Program-made: the position numbers and the translations under genes
Part shown: positions 49,964-62,622 of the stretch, piece after piece
Layout of the letters: every line of letters begins with the position of its first letter
Position numbering within the stretch: position 1 is the stretch's first letter
Notes under the pieces: generated by a model
The model's database searches: none
Seen by the model: the letters and a program-made list of their open reading frames with translations, nothing else
Told to the model about the DNA's origin: nothing
NCBI GenBank assembly: GCA_019321725.1
Contig: CM033120.1
Coordinates: 1,054,001 to 1,118,000 of the forward strand
DNA length: 64,000 bases
Reading direction: 5' to 3'
Origin: Paulownia fortunei
Taxonomy: Eukaryota; Streptophyta; Magnoliopsida; Lamiales; Paulowniaceae

Positions 49964-52700
49964 GTGTGTCTGGGTGTTTTTCTTTCTTTTTTGGTGTAAA
50001 TGTGTGTGAAATGTTTTCTGACTATCTTCTTCTCTGAAAATGTCGTTTTGCAATTTTCTTGCTGATTCTTGTTGAGAAATTATCGACTTCTAGAGAGTAG
50101 AATAGTGGGAAAAGGTTCATGGGCTGGCTTGGGTACCAATGTTTGTGCATGATGCACAACTCATTTTTACTGTGCTTGCTGTTTTTCTTGAGTGTCGTGG
50201 GAATTAGTGGGATGTTTAGTGTTTTATGTAAACATGATTAATTTTGAAGAAAGTAGCTTTGGGTGGATAGCTAGTTTGTTAGCTGGATGCTATTGTTTTG
50301 AAGTATATGAGACTGTTTAGTTCGTATGGTTGATAATTTGTGAGAATGCATTCGTGTGAAAATATGCAGCAGAAAATGTTACAATATTGAAGATAAGGAT
50401 GTAGTAAGGAAGATAATCAAAATGAGAGAATGTGTAATGATAGATTTCAAGTAGAAATATTCAAAGGGCCAGCCATCTAAGTAACTGATGGAAACGACGT
50501 CCTTAAAGGGCTTGAAGGATTTGCATCTCTTGGTGACTCGTGGCAATAGAAAATATGAATCAACGAATGGATAGGTCTCTAACACAGAGAAACAAAAGGA
50601 GGCTAAATATACGAGATAGTCAGCTAAAAAATACAAACATAGATTGGTGGTATCCCAGATTTTGAGCCTGGTTGAGATAATGAGGCTTCAGTTTAATTAA
50701 GTTCTTCTAGCAGTTCAAGCTGGTGGAGTGCTACAAGGCACTTTGGGTGCATTTTTTTCTATGCATTTTAATCAGCTCTAGGTCATGCGCGGACTTTGGA
50801 TATTAGTGAGGAAAAGACAAACGAAAAGAAAAATGTCTAAAACATAAAGTACAAAGTTACATTATTTGAAGCGGGGAGATAAAATCTCTTAGTGTTTTCC
50901 TGTCTAAAATCCAAGATCCAAACATAGCACATGTGCCGGAGAAGATAGAAGGGATCACACTCTTGTGACCCTTCTATTAGTGCTGCTGGTTAATTATGTT
51001 TGTCATTAAGGACTAAGGACAAGCAAAAAAGCTACTCGTTGCGCCAAGGGAATATGGGAAAAGGGTGCTTGATTCAGAATGCCAAAAGATTCTGAAGAAG
51101 TGATGAAGGTCTATTTTGGTGGATATCCTTGTTTTCTCGAGAGCTTCAAAAACATTATGAACCTTCTTTTACTTTATGCCAGTGCAATATTGGCACAAAT
51201 CTCATCATCATGTTAAGTTAATATAAATTTTATTGAAGTCTATAAGAATCCCAGGATAATTTCTTGTGGTTAAAATCCAAACTATAGAAACTCAATCCTA
51301 GAAAGGTATAAATTTCTGGAACTAGATTTTTGGGTTAATAGAAAACATGATAATATTTGATTTGAAAGGTAAAAGCTATGTGAAAAAGTTTCCTTAGACC
51401 AACTCTGTTCCTATGTTAGAATGTTTCTGCTTTCCAAATTACTCTTCTTTGTTGAAGTGTTTTAATTGATCATGACTCGAAGAAAAAATTTATCTCGCTC
51501 CCTTTTTTCTTCCAATATTTCAAATATTATCTCGTTGAGTGACATAACGTCGTCCTGAAATGTTGTATTACCTATATGGTCATGGTTCATTTCTGGAAGG
51601 TGTCGACCTGATGTATCTTTATTTGATGGAGGAGAGTTTGTCTTGGATAATATCTTCTTAATTCATGTGTACATTTGTGTTAAAGATTGCAAGCTTAGAG
51701 AGGCTAAGAGTGGTTTTTAATACTTATTATGCTACTCTTAGTGCTGTGAAGATTGTTAATAAAGTGTAGAGTTTTAGCATACAGTAGGGCCATGGGCTGA
51801 AGAGTTAATGTTGTTACTCTGAATTTTCAGAAGGCAAAATATGAACCAGAAGTGCTGTCAATTGTAGGAAGGAAAAGTGAAAAAAAATTGTATCCAGAAT
51901 TTAGGAATAACAAGATGATTTCACAGAAGGTTGCGTGGACCCAAAAAAAAAAAAAAGAAGGAAAAATTGTAAAACTAGTAGAATTGCAATGTCTAATGTG
52001 AAAATTGACAAAATGACCTAGGGACTCCAGTATCAATGACTTTTAAGTTTTAATTGAAAGTTCTATAAATTTAGAATCTTGAAGGTTGACAACAGACTTG
52101 AACTTAATATACTTGGAAAAACACGATTTATAGCTTTATCACGGGGGAAAATTTTGTAGCTTGACAAAACTCCAATTCCTATCATTCCTTCAAGATCAGC
52201 TGTTGAAAAAGTTCTATGGCAGTCAATTATATGAAATCAATTGTTGCGTTTCTCAGATGCATTCTTTAATAAAAAAAAAAAAAAAAGGCAGAAAGCTATA
52301 TATGACTTGATTAAAACAATGTGCTGGAAGAATAGTAGCTGAGTTTCCACCTGTTCTGTGATATGTTGTTGGAGACAGTCCTCTGGGGTTCCTAATACCC
52401 AGAATATTAGATTTTTCTGTTGGCAAGATCAACTTTGTATCCTCAAGTACCTGAACATTCTATCTTTTAGTCTTTTTATTCTCACACCTAACTATTACAT
52501 ATTGAGCATTCATTTAGGAATAGACCAAACTGCAAGTTCTTAGTTTCTTCCTTTAGTCAAAGTTAGTATGTATCGTAATGCTGTGGAGTTGATGATTGAC
52601 ACGCTAGCTAGCAGTTGTTATACAAATTAATAGACTTTTGAGCTCAATATTGATGTTATCTTGTTTCTTTGTAAGTTTGTCTGCTTATATATGATATTTC
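49964..52700. other. Possible long first intron or intergenic DNA
   Basis: 2.7 kb with T-rich stretches, poly(A) runs at 51943-51956 and 52270-52286 and no coding potential beyond short open frames. If 49691-49963 is a leader exon this is its intron. Confidence 0.4.
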
Positions 52701-52830
52701 TTTGAAAGATCTGAATTTGTTCATGGTAAATCCTCCTAAATGGCATGTTTGTTTTCTGCCAGGAATTTTTTTGAGTAATTACCTGAAGGGCATCAAATTC
52801 AATGAAAATGTCAAAATAGACTTGTCACAG

Positions 52831-55290
52831 ATGGAAGCTGAAACTAAGTCATTACAAAGTTTTGAAGAAGTTGAGAAGATCATAGGGTACAGTTTCAACA
52901 ACCGTAGCTTACTGTATCAAGCCTTTACACATCCATCATATCATAAGGATTGTGTGTCATATGAACGGCTTGAGTACGTAGGTGACTCAGTACTTAATCT
53001 TTTAATTACAAAAGAACAGTTCTCCATGTACCCAAATCTTCCACCAGGGTTGTTGACACCACTTCGTGCTGCCAATGTTGACACAGAGAAGCTTGCACGC
53101 GTGGCTATCCAGCATAACTTTCACAGATATATTCATCTTGGCACTCCGATCCTTAGGAAAAAAGTACGTACTTCGTTTTTTGGACTGTAAAATTCAGTGA
53201 ATTGTCTGGTATTGCCTTCATCAAGTATTTTTTGACATGCTGCCAGCAATATCCATCTATTATATAAATTAGCTAGTCAGGTATAATTCTACCATAGAAA
53301 GAGGCAAGTTGTGTATAGCTTTCTCTTAGTTTTATACATACTTGTATAGAAATTTGTGCCTGTTGGATTTGGAGATACATATATTGGTATGTGGACAAAT
53401 TAGTTGCTTTTTGGTTCTTCTCGTCTTTCAGAGGGATTGTCCTTTTTGAGTTGATGCTGGGAGTAAGGCAGCAACATTAAATGCTTTAAGAGCTGCTTTT
53501 TGAAGGTTTTAGAGTGCAAATGGTGGATTTTATGTCTAACATGCGAAGGAAAATCTTATGTCATGGAATTTAACAATTGGGATAGAAGAACAGAAAGGCA
53601 ACAACATCAAGCGGAGTTCTCCTAAGACCTTAAATTATCCGAATTTCACAAAATTTTGGGAAAGAACTACTGGTGACATATTTAATAAGAGAAAAGGGCA
53701 GTTAAATTATTTCTTTTGAAATTCAAAGGTTTAAGAGTACCACAATTTGAAAAGAGAGATGAAGCATCATGGGAATGACTCGGAGAATTTCGTCCACACC
53801 ACCCTCATGCAGTGAATTGCATTGCTACTTTAAGAAAATCACAGTTTCTGGAAAAGCTTGTTGACTAATACAGCCATCTTATGGGGATCCTAGTTTTTAT
53901 AAGTTTGTAGTTGGCATCAGCAAACTAAGAACTTGTTTCTTACTTGGAAGACAGTGTAACCCAATCCATAATCTAAGTCAAAAGGAAGGAAAATTTCTTA
54001 CAGAAGATTATCAACTTTCAATGGCTGTATCAAAGGTCTTTTTAACCCTAAGGTTGTTATGAGTTTTGTGGTTTTCGAGTTTGATTTTACCTACTAATTT
54101 TTGCCTTTGGCTTCTTTTGTTTCCATACTATTAGTTATTTCTATATTTGTTTTCCTACATTTTAAACTTCATTATCTCGGTACTTTTGCAGATTCAAACA
54201 TTTATTGATGCTCTTCCTAAACATCCTTTACATTCACATGGTTTGATTAATGCTCCAAAGGTGCTTGCTGATGTTGTTGAATCCACTGTTGGTGCTGTTT
54301 TTATTGACAGCAATTATTCAATTGATACAACATGGGAGGTGATTCCTTTAACCATTTTGTTTGTTTTCATTTTTCTTCAGGGGTGCATGAAAGAGCTCTT
54401 TTTACTTGTCAAAAATTAAAAAAGAAAAATTCTTAAAAATTACCACATAAGGCAGGGCAGTGGCACTGTTGCCACAATAGCGTTCTTTAGAAGCTTTGGT
54501 TGTTGCAATTCAAACTGCATTGGGGGATCATATGTTAGATAAAAATGTCATCTTTTCGTAGTGCACACGTGTTCCTGCTTCCTGCGCTGGCAGCAAGAAC
54601 TCTCCCTTGTTTAAGATCTGTAACTGGTTCTGTTCTAATGGAAACCAGTTTTCCTTCAATTATAGAAATGCTTTTCGTGTGGCAGTTTCCCTTCTAATGT
54701 CAGAGGAGCTTAGGCAACTGGAACAATTGACAAGATCAAACTAATAAAATGACTGTAAAATAGTGACAATGTTGTGTATAATGGAAATAGTGATACAATG
54801 TGAACTGTGACGTCTGGTATGCTGTACTTTTATACTGTGAGCTGTTGGGTGATCTCTCCCTCTCCCTCTCCCTCTTTCTTATACACACACATATACGCAC
54901 AAATGTGAATATTGCCTGATGGACGTCCATATTGCTTGTGCGTTAAGCTGCTCGTTGGATTGTGGTCCATTCTGGGTGATACCTTACTGTGTTGCTTTTG
55001 GCTGTGTGCAGGTAGCCAGTGATCTACTGAAACCCATAATTACTCCTGAAATGCTTCAGAAAAATCCTGTGAAGAAGCTGTTTGAGATATGCCAAAAATA
55101 CAAGCTCAAAGTTAAACTTGTGGATCTATGGTCACAAGAAGGAACTTACAAAGTTTTCGTCAACAATCAACTTCGAGGAAAAGGTATGTGCCGTGAAAAG
55201 AAGGAAATTGCATTAAACAGAGCAGCAAATGATGCTTATAAGGAAGTTGTAAGAAGGATGAGTCAGAAAAACTTAAATGAAGGTTGCTAA
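52831..55290 (+). CDS. RNase III-like protein (RTL type), copy A
   Basis: Exons 52831-53163, 54192-54338 and 55012-55290, giving 252 residues from the ATG at 52831. An in-frame ATG at 52723 would add 36 residues; I chose 52831 because homology to the family begins there (EVEKIIGYSFNNRSLLYQAF). RNase III domain: signature YERLEYVGDSVLNLLI, with both Glu and the Asp of the metal site; second acidic pair in LADVVESTVGAVF. Exon 3 encodes a dsRNA-binding domain (PVKKLFEICQKYKLK ... ALNRAANDAYKEVVRRM). One RNase III domain plus one dsRBD matches plant RNase III-like RTL proteins, which dimerise and cut structured RNA or dsRNA (rRNA precursors, small-RNA precursors). RTL2- and RTL3-type are the closest I can recall. 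AATAAA at 55458 may be the poly(A) signal. Same exon plan as copy B, 2.4 kb downstream. Confidence 0.9.
54855..54884. repeat. (CTCTCC)n tract in intron 2
   Basis: Four to five CTCTCC units followed by CTTTCT in the second intron of RNase III copy A. Confidence 0.85.
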
Positions 55291-57612
55291 TAACTTGTTT
55301 TAAGCAGAACATCTCCAATATCATGATATTCATTATTGGTGTTGTTTATTTCTTTAAAAGATAAAAGATGCCAAATCTGTTTCTTCGGGTCAAAGGTTGT
55401 TAAGCTCGTTGTATTTGTCCTTAAAAGGCCTCAAGGGACATCCTGAATAGATTGTACAATAAAATGTGAAATCCCTTTTGCTTGCTTGGGGGGCTGTGAG
55501 ATGGGGCTCTTGCAACATCCCATCGTTTATGCTCTCTTGGTGGGTGTAATGTGGCCTTGGACAACATTTCCTCTTATGAACCTGGTACCGGGTCTAATGA
55601 ACCTTGTGGTCGTAATATTGTCATCTCGTCAATATGCGTAAAATCACAGTGTCATAACCATGCACGGCAAGTGCATAAAAGAATTTTCGGTCTTTATCGG
55701 ATTGTTTCTTGTTTAATAGAAAAGTATTGTCCTTAAAAGTCAAGTCAATGAATCAGTTTGATCTGTACCACCCCTTCTGAGCAAGTTGCCATAGTTTGGT
55801 GGTCTACATTTTATTTGTTGGGGGTTCCAGTGTAATTAAACTATATATATTCTAATTTCTTCTCTTGGGCAACAAGGCAAACTACAGGAAAAACAAGTGA
55901 TTGATTGACTTTTAGTTTTAAAATACTTACTCGTGCAGGGAATTCTAAATAAATGTTAGAAAAATTATAGTATGGGCATTTTTGGCTTTTGCCTTTTAAA
56001 ATAGTGATCAAGAACTAATGATGTTATGCGTTTTTGAGTCAAGAGGGTGTTTTTGGAATGAAAATTACCATTTTATGAAATAGGACATTTTTGTGGATGT
56101 ATTGAGAAATAATATATATAGGATCATATATATGGGAGATTAAGAACAAATAATTTAGAATTAAAATTTTAATGGTGCATTCATCTCTAATTTTCCCCAG
56201 AAAATGGTTTTGAATATGAATAGTTGAGTTGTTTAAACTCTTAATTTCCATAATTTTGCTTAATTTGTAAAAAAATCCGGCTGTTAAGTGTCCAATGGAT
56301 CCGTGAAAGTGGATTGAATATATGTCCAAAATCAATATAAATTGATTTTTTGGTTTTTTTTTTTTTAAGTGGAGCGGTTATATCAATATGTGCATATACC
56401 ATACATCAACACTCCCAAACCTAGCAACCTACACTCACGTGCAGTGGTAGTACTTGGCTTAGCCTCACTTCTTATAGATGAGGTTAATTGTTCAAATCAT
56501 ATTTATCCTTTTCATGTTTAGTGTTTAATTTTCTTTTTAAAAAACATGAAATCTTAGCTGGCCGCGGTCCCGCCCCTCACCTAATCCACGCCACTTTATG
56601 CCGAATTCAATTCCACCAACCGTTGAACCATGAAATTTTTGGATGGATGGTCAATATTGGATTATGTTATTCACTCGATCTATTATAAAAAACAGCCTCA
56701 ATGAATCTCACAGCCATTAACAGCCTCCAACGAAGGTGGGGGATTTGGAGGATGCCTTCATGCTGGCTAGGTCTAGCTGGGGCACGAGGGGCAAGGGTGG
56801 AAGGGGGGGCTGAGAGAAGTAGAACAGATTTCGTAATGGAAAGACTGGTTTTCGACAAGGTGTTGAAGTATGACAAAATAAATATTATTTACCAAAGTAG
56901 CAATAGATGAGTGAGAGGGTTATAACAAGTACTCGTGTCAACATCTTATGAACAATCTACCTAAATGTTTTGAACTTTTAACTTTTATAACATTTTGTAA
57001 CGTATAACTTTTTATGTTTCATGTCGATTGCTGACAGAAAATTTGAACTTGTGTGTAGAGCATATCCAATTCAATATTAAATCTTACATTCAAACGTCAA
57101 ATTTGAAGTAATGAGATGTATTTGGAATATATGTTTCTAACAATTTAATTAATTATTTTTGTAAAAGAAAAACGATCGTAAATTATTAGTTGACAGTTGA
57201 ATACATTACGAAGACTTTGCTTGCAGACATAGGGGTTGACGCCTGACAAAATCATTGTCGATATTCTCAACTAACTCAATGGTTTGGTAGTTCTTCACCA
57301 ACAAAAGAGGTAAAAATGGAAGTTAGGACCCAACAAGTACAAACCATCTCCATTCCAGTCAAATATTCCGGCTACTTGCAGCTTACATAAACATGAGATT
57401 ACCCAAATATAGCATAAATAAACAAAACCCAATTCGTAGAGTCAACTTCTACGGTTTGTTTTTCTATCAGAAACAAAGAAAAATTCTGCCCCATCTCTTA
57501 ACTCAAAAGCCAACTACACCCTTTCATAGCAATTTCTCAATATGGGGTGTCACTATTCATGCTCATTTTGTCAACAATTAAAATAAATAAATAAATAAAT
57601 TTGTTCTTTTGT
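55291..57612. other. Intergenic region between the RNase III genes
   Basis: Holds the 3' UTR of copy A. At 56430-56510 there is a tRNA-like pattern (GTGGTAGTACTTGGCTTAG then GTTCAAATCAT about 45 bp later) suggesting a decayed SINE. At 56550-56850 a GC-richer patch has a 69-codon open frame (56701-56910) on the plus strand without recognised motif. A TAAA repeat lies at 57580-57600. No gene is supported. Confidence 0.45.
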
Positions 57613-57620
57613 TATATAAA
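57613..57620 (+). promoter_or_regulatory. TATA box of RNase III copy B
   Basis: TATATAAA lies 54-61 bases upstream of the ATG at 57674, the usual place for a plant core promoter with a short leader. Confidence 0.6.
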
Positions 57621-57673
57621 GCATCCATAAAAGCTGTTCTCTATCTATTTTACAAATTTGTTCTCATATCACC

Positions 57674-59251
57674 ATGCAAGGAGAAAAAGAGATGTTTCTT
57701 TCATTGGAAGAGCTTCTCTTTGAAGAAGAAAATAAAGAGCAAGAACAAGAAGAAAACTCTAATCGGGTCAAAGCAATAAAGGAGATAACCGGGTACGAAT
57801 TCCATGACCCGATTCTCTTACAACAAGCACTCACCCATCACTCCTACGAAGAGGGTTGCTCCTCCTTTGAGCGGCTCGCTTATGTTGGGGATGCAGTTTT
57901 GAATTTCTTGATTGCCAAAGAACACTACTCCTTGTACCCGGATTTGGACCCGGGTAAACTAACTAGACTCCGAGCTGTCAACGTGGATACTGAGAAGCTT
58001 GCACGTGTGGCGATGAAATACGGGCTATACAACTTTCTACGCCATAATATACTTTTACTTGCAGTACAAGTAACCACACTTTAACTAATCTTTCTTTTTC
58101 CTTTGTATTTGGTGTATCTTTAAGACATTACCATAAAAAATTTTCAGACATGAGTCTAGTGGTTGTGCTATGATCCATTTTCAAAAAAAGAAGCGATAAA
58201 CTATAATACCATTCAATCAAAATATGAATACATGAAAGATAATTCTTGATTATAGTTGTGACTACTCTTACATAAGTTTGTCCATTAATTTTCTGAATGA
58301 AAAATTAATAGATATTAAAATTTTCTTCGAATCACTACTTTTTTTAACTTAGCCAAGTTAACACTTATTTATAATAGAGTCAACTCGACTTTGCATAGCA
58401 TTGAGCATGAGGAAATATTGTTTTTATCTAATCTGAATCTAACATTTGTTGTGTATACATATGTTGTTTTCAGATCAAAGAATTTAAGAATGCAATCATG
58501 GAATATCCTTTGCATTCATCAGGATTAATTGATGCCCCAAAGGTGCTTGCAGACATTGTTGAGTCCTTGGTTGGAGCCATATTTATCGACTCCAAGTCCT
58601 CTATGGACACAACATGGAAGGTATTTCTCTTCCACTCCCACTATCAATAATAGCCATACTCAAATCTTCTTAAACATGTTAAGCCCCTTTACACATTTGG
58701 GTTCCCTTAATTATTGTTCGTACACTTCCATACCATTGGTTGCAAAGATTTTACAGGACAATCGTATTGGATTCAAATCTAGATAATCATTTTTCTCATT
58801 CACATTGGAGTTCTTCATATGTATATAAGTATGTATTCATATGTTTGTACACTATTCTTTATATCCTTTTACACTATTCATATGTTTGTACACTTTTCTA
58901 GAGAGCTTGTATTTTTTATATCCTTTTACACTATTCTTATATATTCGTATGTTTGTACTTGGAATACAGACAGTCAAGATTTTGTTGGAACCAATAATCA
59001 CTCCAGCAACTCTTCCGACACATCCAGTGACACAACTACAAGAAATGTGCCAAAGGAAAGGATTCACAGTGAAAATTAGAGACCTGTGGAGAGAAACAGG
59101 AGAAATTGAGTTTGTCGTGGAAGAACAATTCGTTGGAAGGGCAAAATACAGTGCCAAGAGAGCTGTTGCTAAAAATAGAGCAGCACTCAATGCATACTAC
59201 CAAATTGTAAAAATGTTTGATCAGGAAAATAGTTGTCATGATCATGACTAA
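57674..59251 (+). CDS. RNase III-like protein (RTL type), copy B, altered active site
   Basis: Exons 57674-58069, 58474-58620 and 58970-59251, in frame, 274 residues. Exon 2 has exactly the length (147 nt) and phase of copy A's, so the two genes are tandem duplicates. N-terminal ~35 residues are very acidic (EEENKEQEQEENS). The RNase III signature reads FERLAYVGDAVLNFLI: the Glu of 'LEY/LEF' that helps bind Mg2+ in bacterial RNase III (E. coli Glu41) is Ala, while the first Glu, the Asp, and the second pair (LADIVESLVGAIF) remain. The dsRNA-binding domain follows (LQEMCQRKGFTVKI ... AKNRAALNAYYQIV). It may still bind dsRNA with reduced or no cleavage, possibly as a partner of copy A; that is inference. 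A genomic fragment of this gene lies at 63150-63345. Confidence 0.9.
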
Positions 59252-60120
59252 CTGCAGTTTAAAAATGATGATTTTATTTTCCAAATTACATTATGCACGT
59301 ATCTCTCTGATTATTCAACCCCAAAGATGAACTGCTTTGAAAAATTTAATGGAAATGTACGTTCGTTGGGTGATTGCTTCTTTTTATTGACTTAAGATCA
59401 AAAGGGTGATAAAGTGATTGAAATTTATGGATATCTCATTAAGGCTCATGTTGGCACTTTGCTACTCCAACCAGCCCTCCAAGTCTAGCTAAGTCGGCCT
59501 CAACATAATGCTGCGGAAGCCTTAGGCTATGTTAGATGGTAATTCCCTAAAGCCACCTCCAAACTAACCATGAAAAAATAAAGTCAGCAAATGAACTTCA
59601 TTGTAGTGTCAATGAAGAGACATTTACATATCTTAACAAAGACATGTTTAGTTTCTTTCTTCTTGTAAGTTTGATTAGTTTTCTGTTAGCCCTTTCACAC
59701 ACTTCAGGCAGAAAATATCACATCCTTGCATCAACTCATGCATTCAGTAGCACATATCATTAGAACAAACTTGAACCCTTGATTTCCAAAGGCAATGCTT
59801 TGGAAAATTGCTAACAAAAAAGCAAAGGAAAAGGCAATCTTAATAGGAATATACAACACTTCTTAATAATCAAGAATCAAGAGAGCAAAAAAAGCAGTCA
59901 TTATTAAGTATCGTTGAGCTTCCTAAATTTAATTAGATGTAGAGAGAAAGGTAAATTGAAGGAAAAATTCTTGTCCAAACCTAGCCTAACTGAGGCCTTT
60001 TTCTTACATTTCTTCAAGAAACACCCTTCAAAGTCCACATCTGACTCCCTATATATTCAAGAGATTCCTACCGTCAGTCGTCTATGCTTCTCTTATTGCC
60101 AATTGGGGCGTCCGGCCACA
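59252..60120. other. Intergenic region between RNase III copy B and F-box gene
   Basis: Contains the 3' UTRs of two convergent genes. Only short open frames without motif. Confidence 0.5.
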
Positions 60121-61191
60121 TTACCACATTGCCGGTGAAATAAGGCTTTCAACATAGACAAATCCATCATTAACCCCGCTGCAATGGCTACCAGCAACAA
60201 TCTCCCGTGCTATAGTTTGCTCATTTTTATACATGGCTATCTTCGATTCCTCCCAAGCACCCTGCACCCAAATTAGAACCTCACCGTTCTCATACAAATA
60301 TAAGGGCTTCAACAATCTATGCTTTGGTGTAATAGGGGGAATACAACTGTAGTCAATGTCATATATTTTAGTCCATGATTCCTCAACCCCATAATCCTTC
60401 ATCATCCACAAAACAAAAGCAGTTGGCATGTAATTCAAGAACACACACAACATTCCCTTCAGAACAGTCACTTCCACAGTGTCCCTGGAACTAGGGGTTG
60501 GAGAATACTTTGGTTGATCCACCTCTTCATACTTCTCAGTCGATAAATCAAAAGAAATAATGACAGATGAACGAGCAACACCGCAGCAATGATGTACCAT
60601 CCAGTTAAGTGCTCCATTCACAAACTCACAATTACTATATGATAAAGAATTTCCAGGGAAAGACTGAATCTTTCTCCAAGAATCACTTCTCAAAGAATAC
60701 AACTCAGTCTCTAATAGATGTTTATGAACAAACGAAATTTTCACCACCTTGTAGTCATCCCCGACAACATCATAACCCATTCCATAAACAGGAATTAAGA
60801 TGAGCATTCTATCAATATCCCCGACCCAAGATAACCGAACCGGTGCTTTCGGGAGTTTCCTATATGTCCTCATGGAAGGGTTCCACAAAAAAAGTGATTC
60901 TTTAACTTCCACGCACCACAATTCGTCACATAAGGCTTCGAGTTTCACATCATAACAGATGAGATCCGTTGTGTCCTCAATGGGCTGGTTTGATATGGAA
61001 GAGAAAGGGCACGAGAAAGCATTCTGAAGACGAAAACACGAAGGGAGGTGGTTGATGACCAGCTTTTTCAGGGGAGGGTGCCAGGTTGCTGCGCGGCTGA
61101 GATGTTTTTTGATGAATCGGGATTCAGAAATCTTGGATTTCCAAGTTTGATGCTCTCCTCGCTTGCTTTGGCGGCAAGCAGGGGCGTCCAT
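60121..61191 (-). CDS. F-box-associated (FBA) protein with truncated F-box, 356 aa
   Basis: Single-exon minus-strand ORF, ATG at 61191, TAA at 60121-60123. Residues ~16-35 (TWKSKISESRFIKKHLSRAA) match the last third of a plant F-box (CKSW.SLISD..FIK.HL), but the LP.EL..EIL..LP first part is missing: the preceding 15 residues are unrelated and no F-box sequence is seen upstream. The rest is a type-1 FBA domain: WNPSMRTYRKLP, GMGYDVVGDDYKVVKI, VYSLRSDSWR-like ELYSLRSDSWRKI, FVNGALNWMVH, ISFDLSTEKYEEV. Complete F-box/FBA proteins link SKP1-cullin ubiquitin ligases to a target through this domain. Without a full F-box, SKP1 binding is doubtful, so it may be a substrate-binding-only protein or a decaying gene; the remaining frame is fully open. 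Confidence 0.88.
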   Translation of the reverse strand: MDAPACRQSKRGEHQTWKSKISESRFIKKHLSRAATWHPPLKKLVINHLPSCFRLQNAFSCPFSSISNQPIEDTTDLICYDVKLEALCDELWCVEVKESLFLWNPSMRTYRKLPKAPVRLSWVGDIDRMLILIPVYGMGYDVVGDDYKVVKISFVHKHLLETELYSLRSDSWRKIQSFPGNSLSYSNCEFVNGALNWMVHHCCGVARSSVIISFDLSTEKYEEVDQPKYSPTPSSRDTVEVTVLKGMLCVFLNYMPTAFVLWMMKDYGVEESWTKIYDIDYSCIPPITPKHRLLKPLYLYENGEVLIWVQGAWEESKIAMYKNEQTIAREIVAGSHCSGVNDGFVYVESLISPAMW

Positions 61192-62125
61192 GGCCCACGT
61201 GGACGCGTCTCTTAAAATATTGACTTTACTGCCTAGTGGTCTTTAATAAGAGTTTTTTCAATTTAGTCCTCAAAGTCCGTTGTTATGTTTTGGATGAAAA
61301 AAAAAATGTGTGTGGTTAAGTCATCAAATAGAAAGGGAAAAATTGGGGGACTTCCTTTTTTTTAGGAAAAATTATCAACTTTTCACAAAAAAATAAATAA
61401 ATTATTTTGCTGTCATCTTCAGTATTTTCACTTGCAAATAATCCCTAAAAAAAAAAATCTTATAAGAAATCAAATCAGTTTGTGACCAAAAAAGAAAATA
61501 AATGTATTTGTATTTTTATGAATGCACTTTGATATATAAATTTTGTCAGTTCCATTTTTTCAAAAGTTGAATAACTAGATTTATAAGTACAATAGTTAGG
61601 GTTGAAAAATAAATTGAACTACCCGATTCTCGATTCGAGATCGATTGCTAAAAGTTTGTTCGAGTTTGGTTCATTAAAATAACAAATCAACTTGAATATA
61701 TTTTTTTGTTCGATAAGATTTGGAGCTCGACTCGAACTCAATTTGATTAATAAAAAAATAAAAAAATATTTATAAAAAAATCAAACTATTTAAACTCGAT
61801 TTGTGTTCGACTTGATTAAAATTTGTTCAAACTCAATTTTATTCAACCAAGTTCGAATACGATTTTTAAAGTTTGATAAAAATTCATACAAGTTTTAACA
61901 TCTATTCAGCTCGACTTGATTTGTTACCTAACAATAGTGGAATGTGTCTTTGAATTGATATCAAAAAGTGATGTTATTACCATATTAATTTTGATAAATT
62001 TAATTAAATTGGTTGTGATGTAGATTCAATTTTATTTGCAATAGGTATATTTTATAATAAAATAATATTCATTAAATCTAATGTGCAGTATTTTTTTCTA
62101 TTTGAATTCACAACAAATTTTTTAT
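61192..62125. repeat. AT-rich region with 'ttcgagtttggttc' MITE-like block
   Basis: At 61590-61930 there are inverted and direct copies of 'gattcgagatcgattg', 'gagctcgactcgaactcaa' and 'cagctcgacttgatttgtta', a common kind of non-autonomous element in plants. Ends are not resolved. The rest is AT-rich without genes. Confidence 0.5.
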
Positions 62126-62622
62126 AGGGGTGTTCACAGTTCGGTAAATTAAATGAATCAAACCAAAATAAAAAATTCAATACGTACAAAATCAAACTGA
62201 AAAATTCAATTTAATATTCAATTTTTATTTTTATAAATATTTGTTATTTGGTTCAATTTTAGTTTTTCTTTCATTTACCAAACGATATTGAATATTGATT
62301 TATAATTGTTATATACATTTTATATGATTTCTATATAATATTTTTATATTGATGCATTATTTTAATACTATTTTTATTTTCTTAACTCAACAAAACTAAA
62401 AAATAATAATTAAGAAATTTGTCATTTAGTCTTTTAATTATTGATTTTTTTATTTTTATAAAAATTCGATTAACCAAATTATCGAGTAAAAAATTAAAAA
62501 AATTATTAATAAGCAAATCAAACCGATTAATTCAATCTGCATTTAGCATTTTGGCCCTACTAAATTTTCGATTTACTAAAATTTTGATTCGATGCAATTC
62601 AATGTTACTAAATAGCACCCAT
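62126..62622. repeat. hAT-type MITE-like element
   Basis: Starts 'taggggtgttcacagttcggt' and ends 'aaatagcaccca', giving imperfect inverted ends, with 'aaaccg/aatcaaac' motifs repeated inside. This is the usual form of hAT-derived MITEs in plants. No coding sequence. Confidence 0.5.

Noticed and set aside
56701..56910. 69-codon open frame in a GC-richer patch with a TATA-like upstream sequence
   Set aside because: Low-complexity Gly/Ala/Arg composition and an equally long frame on the other strand; near a SINE-like sequence. No family recognised.
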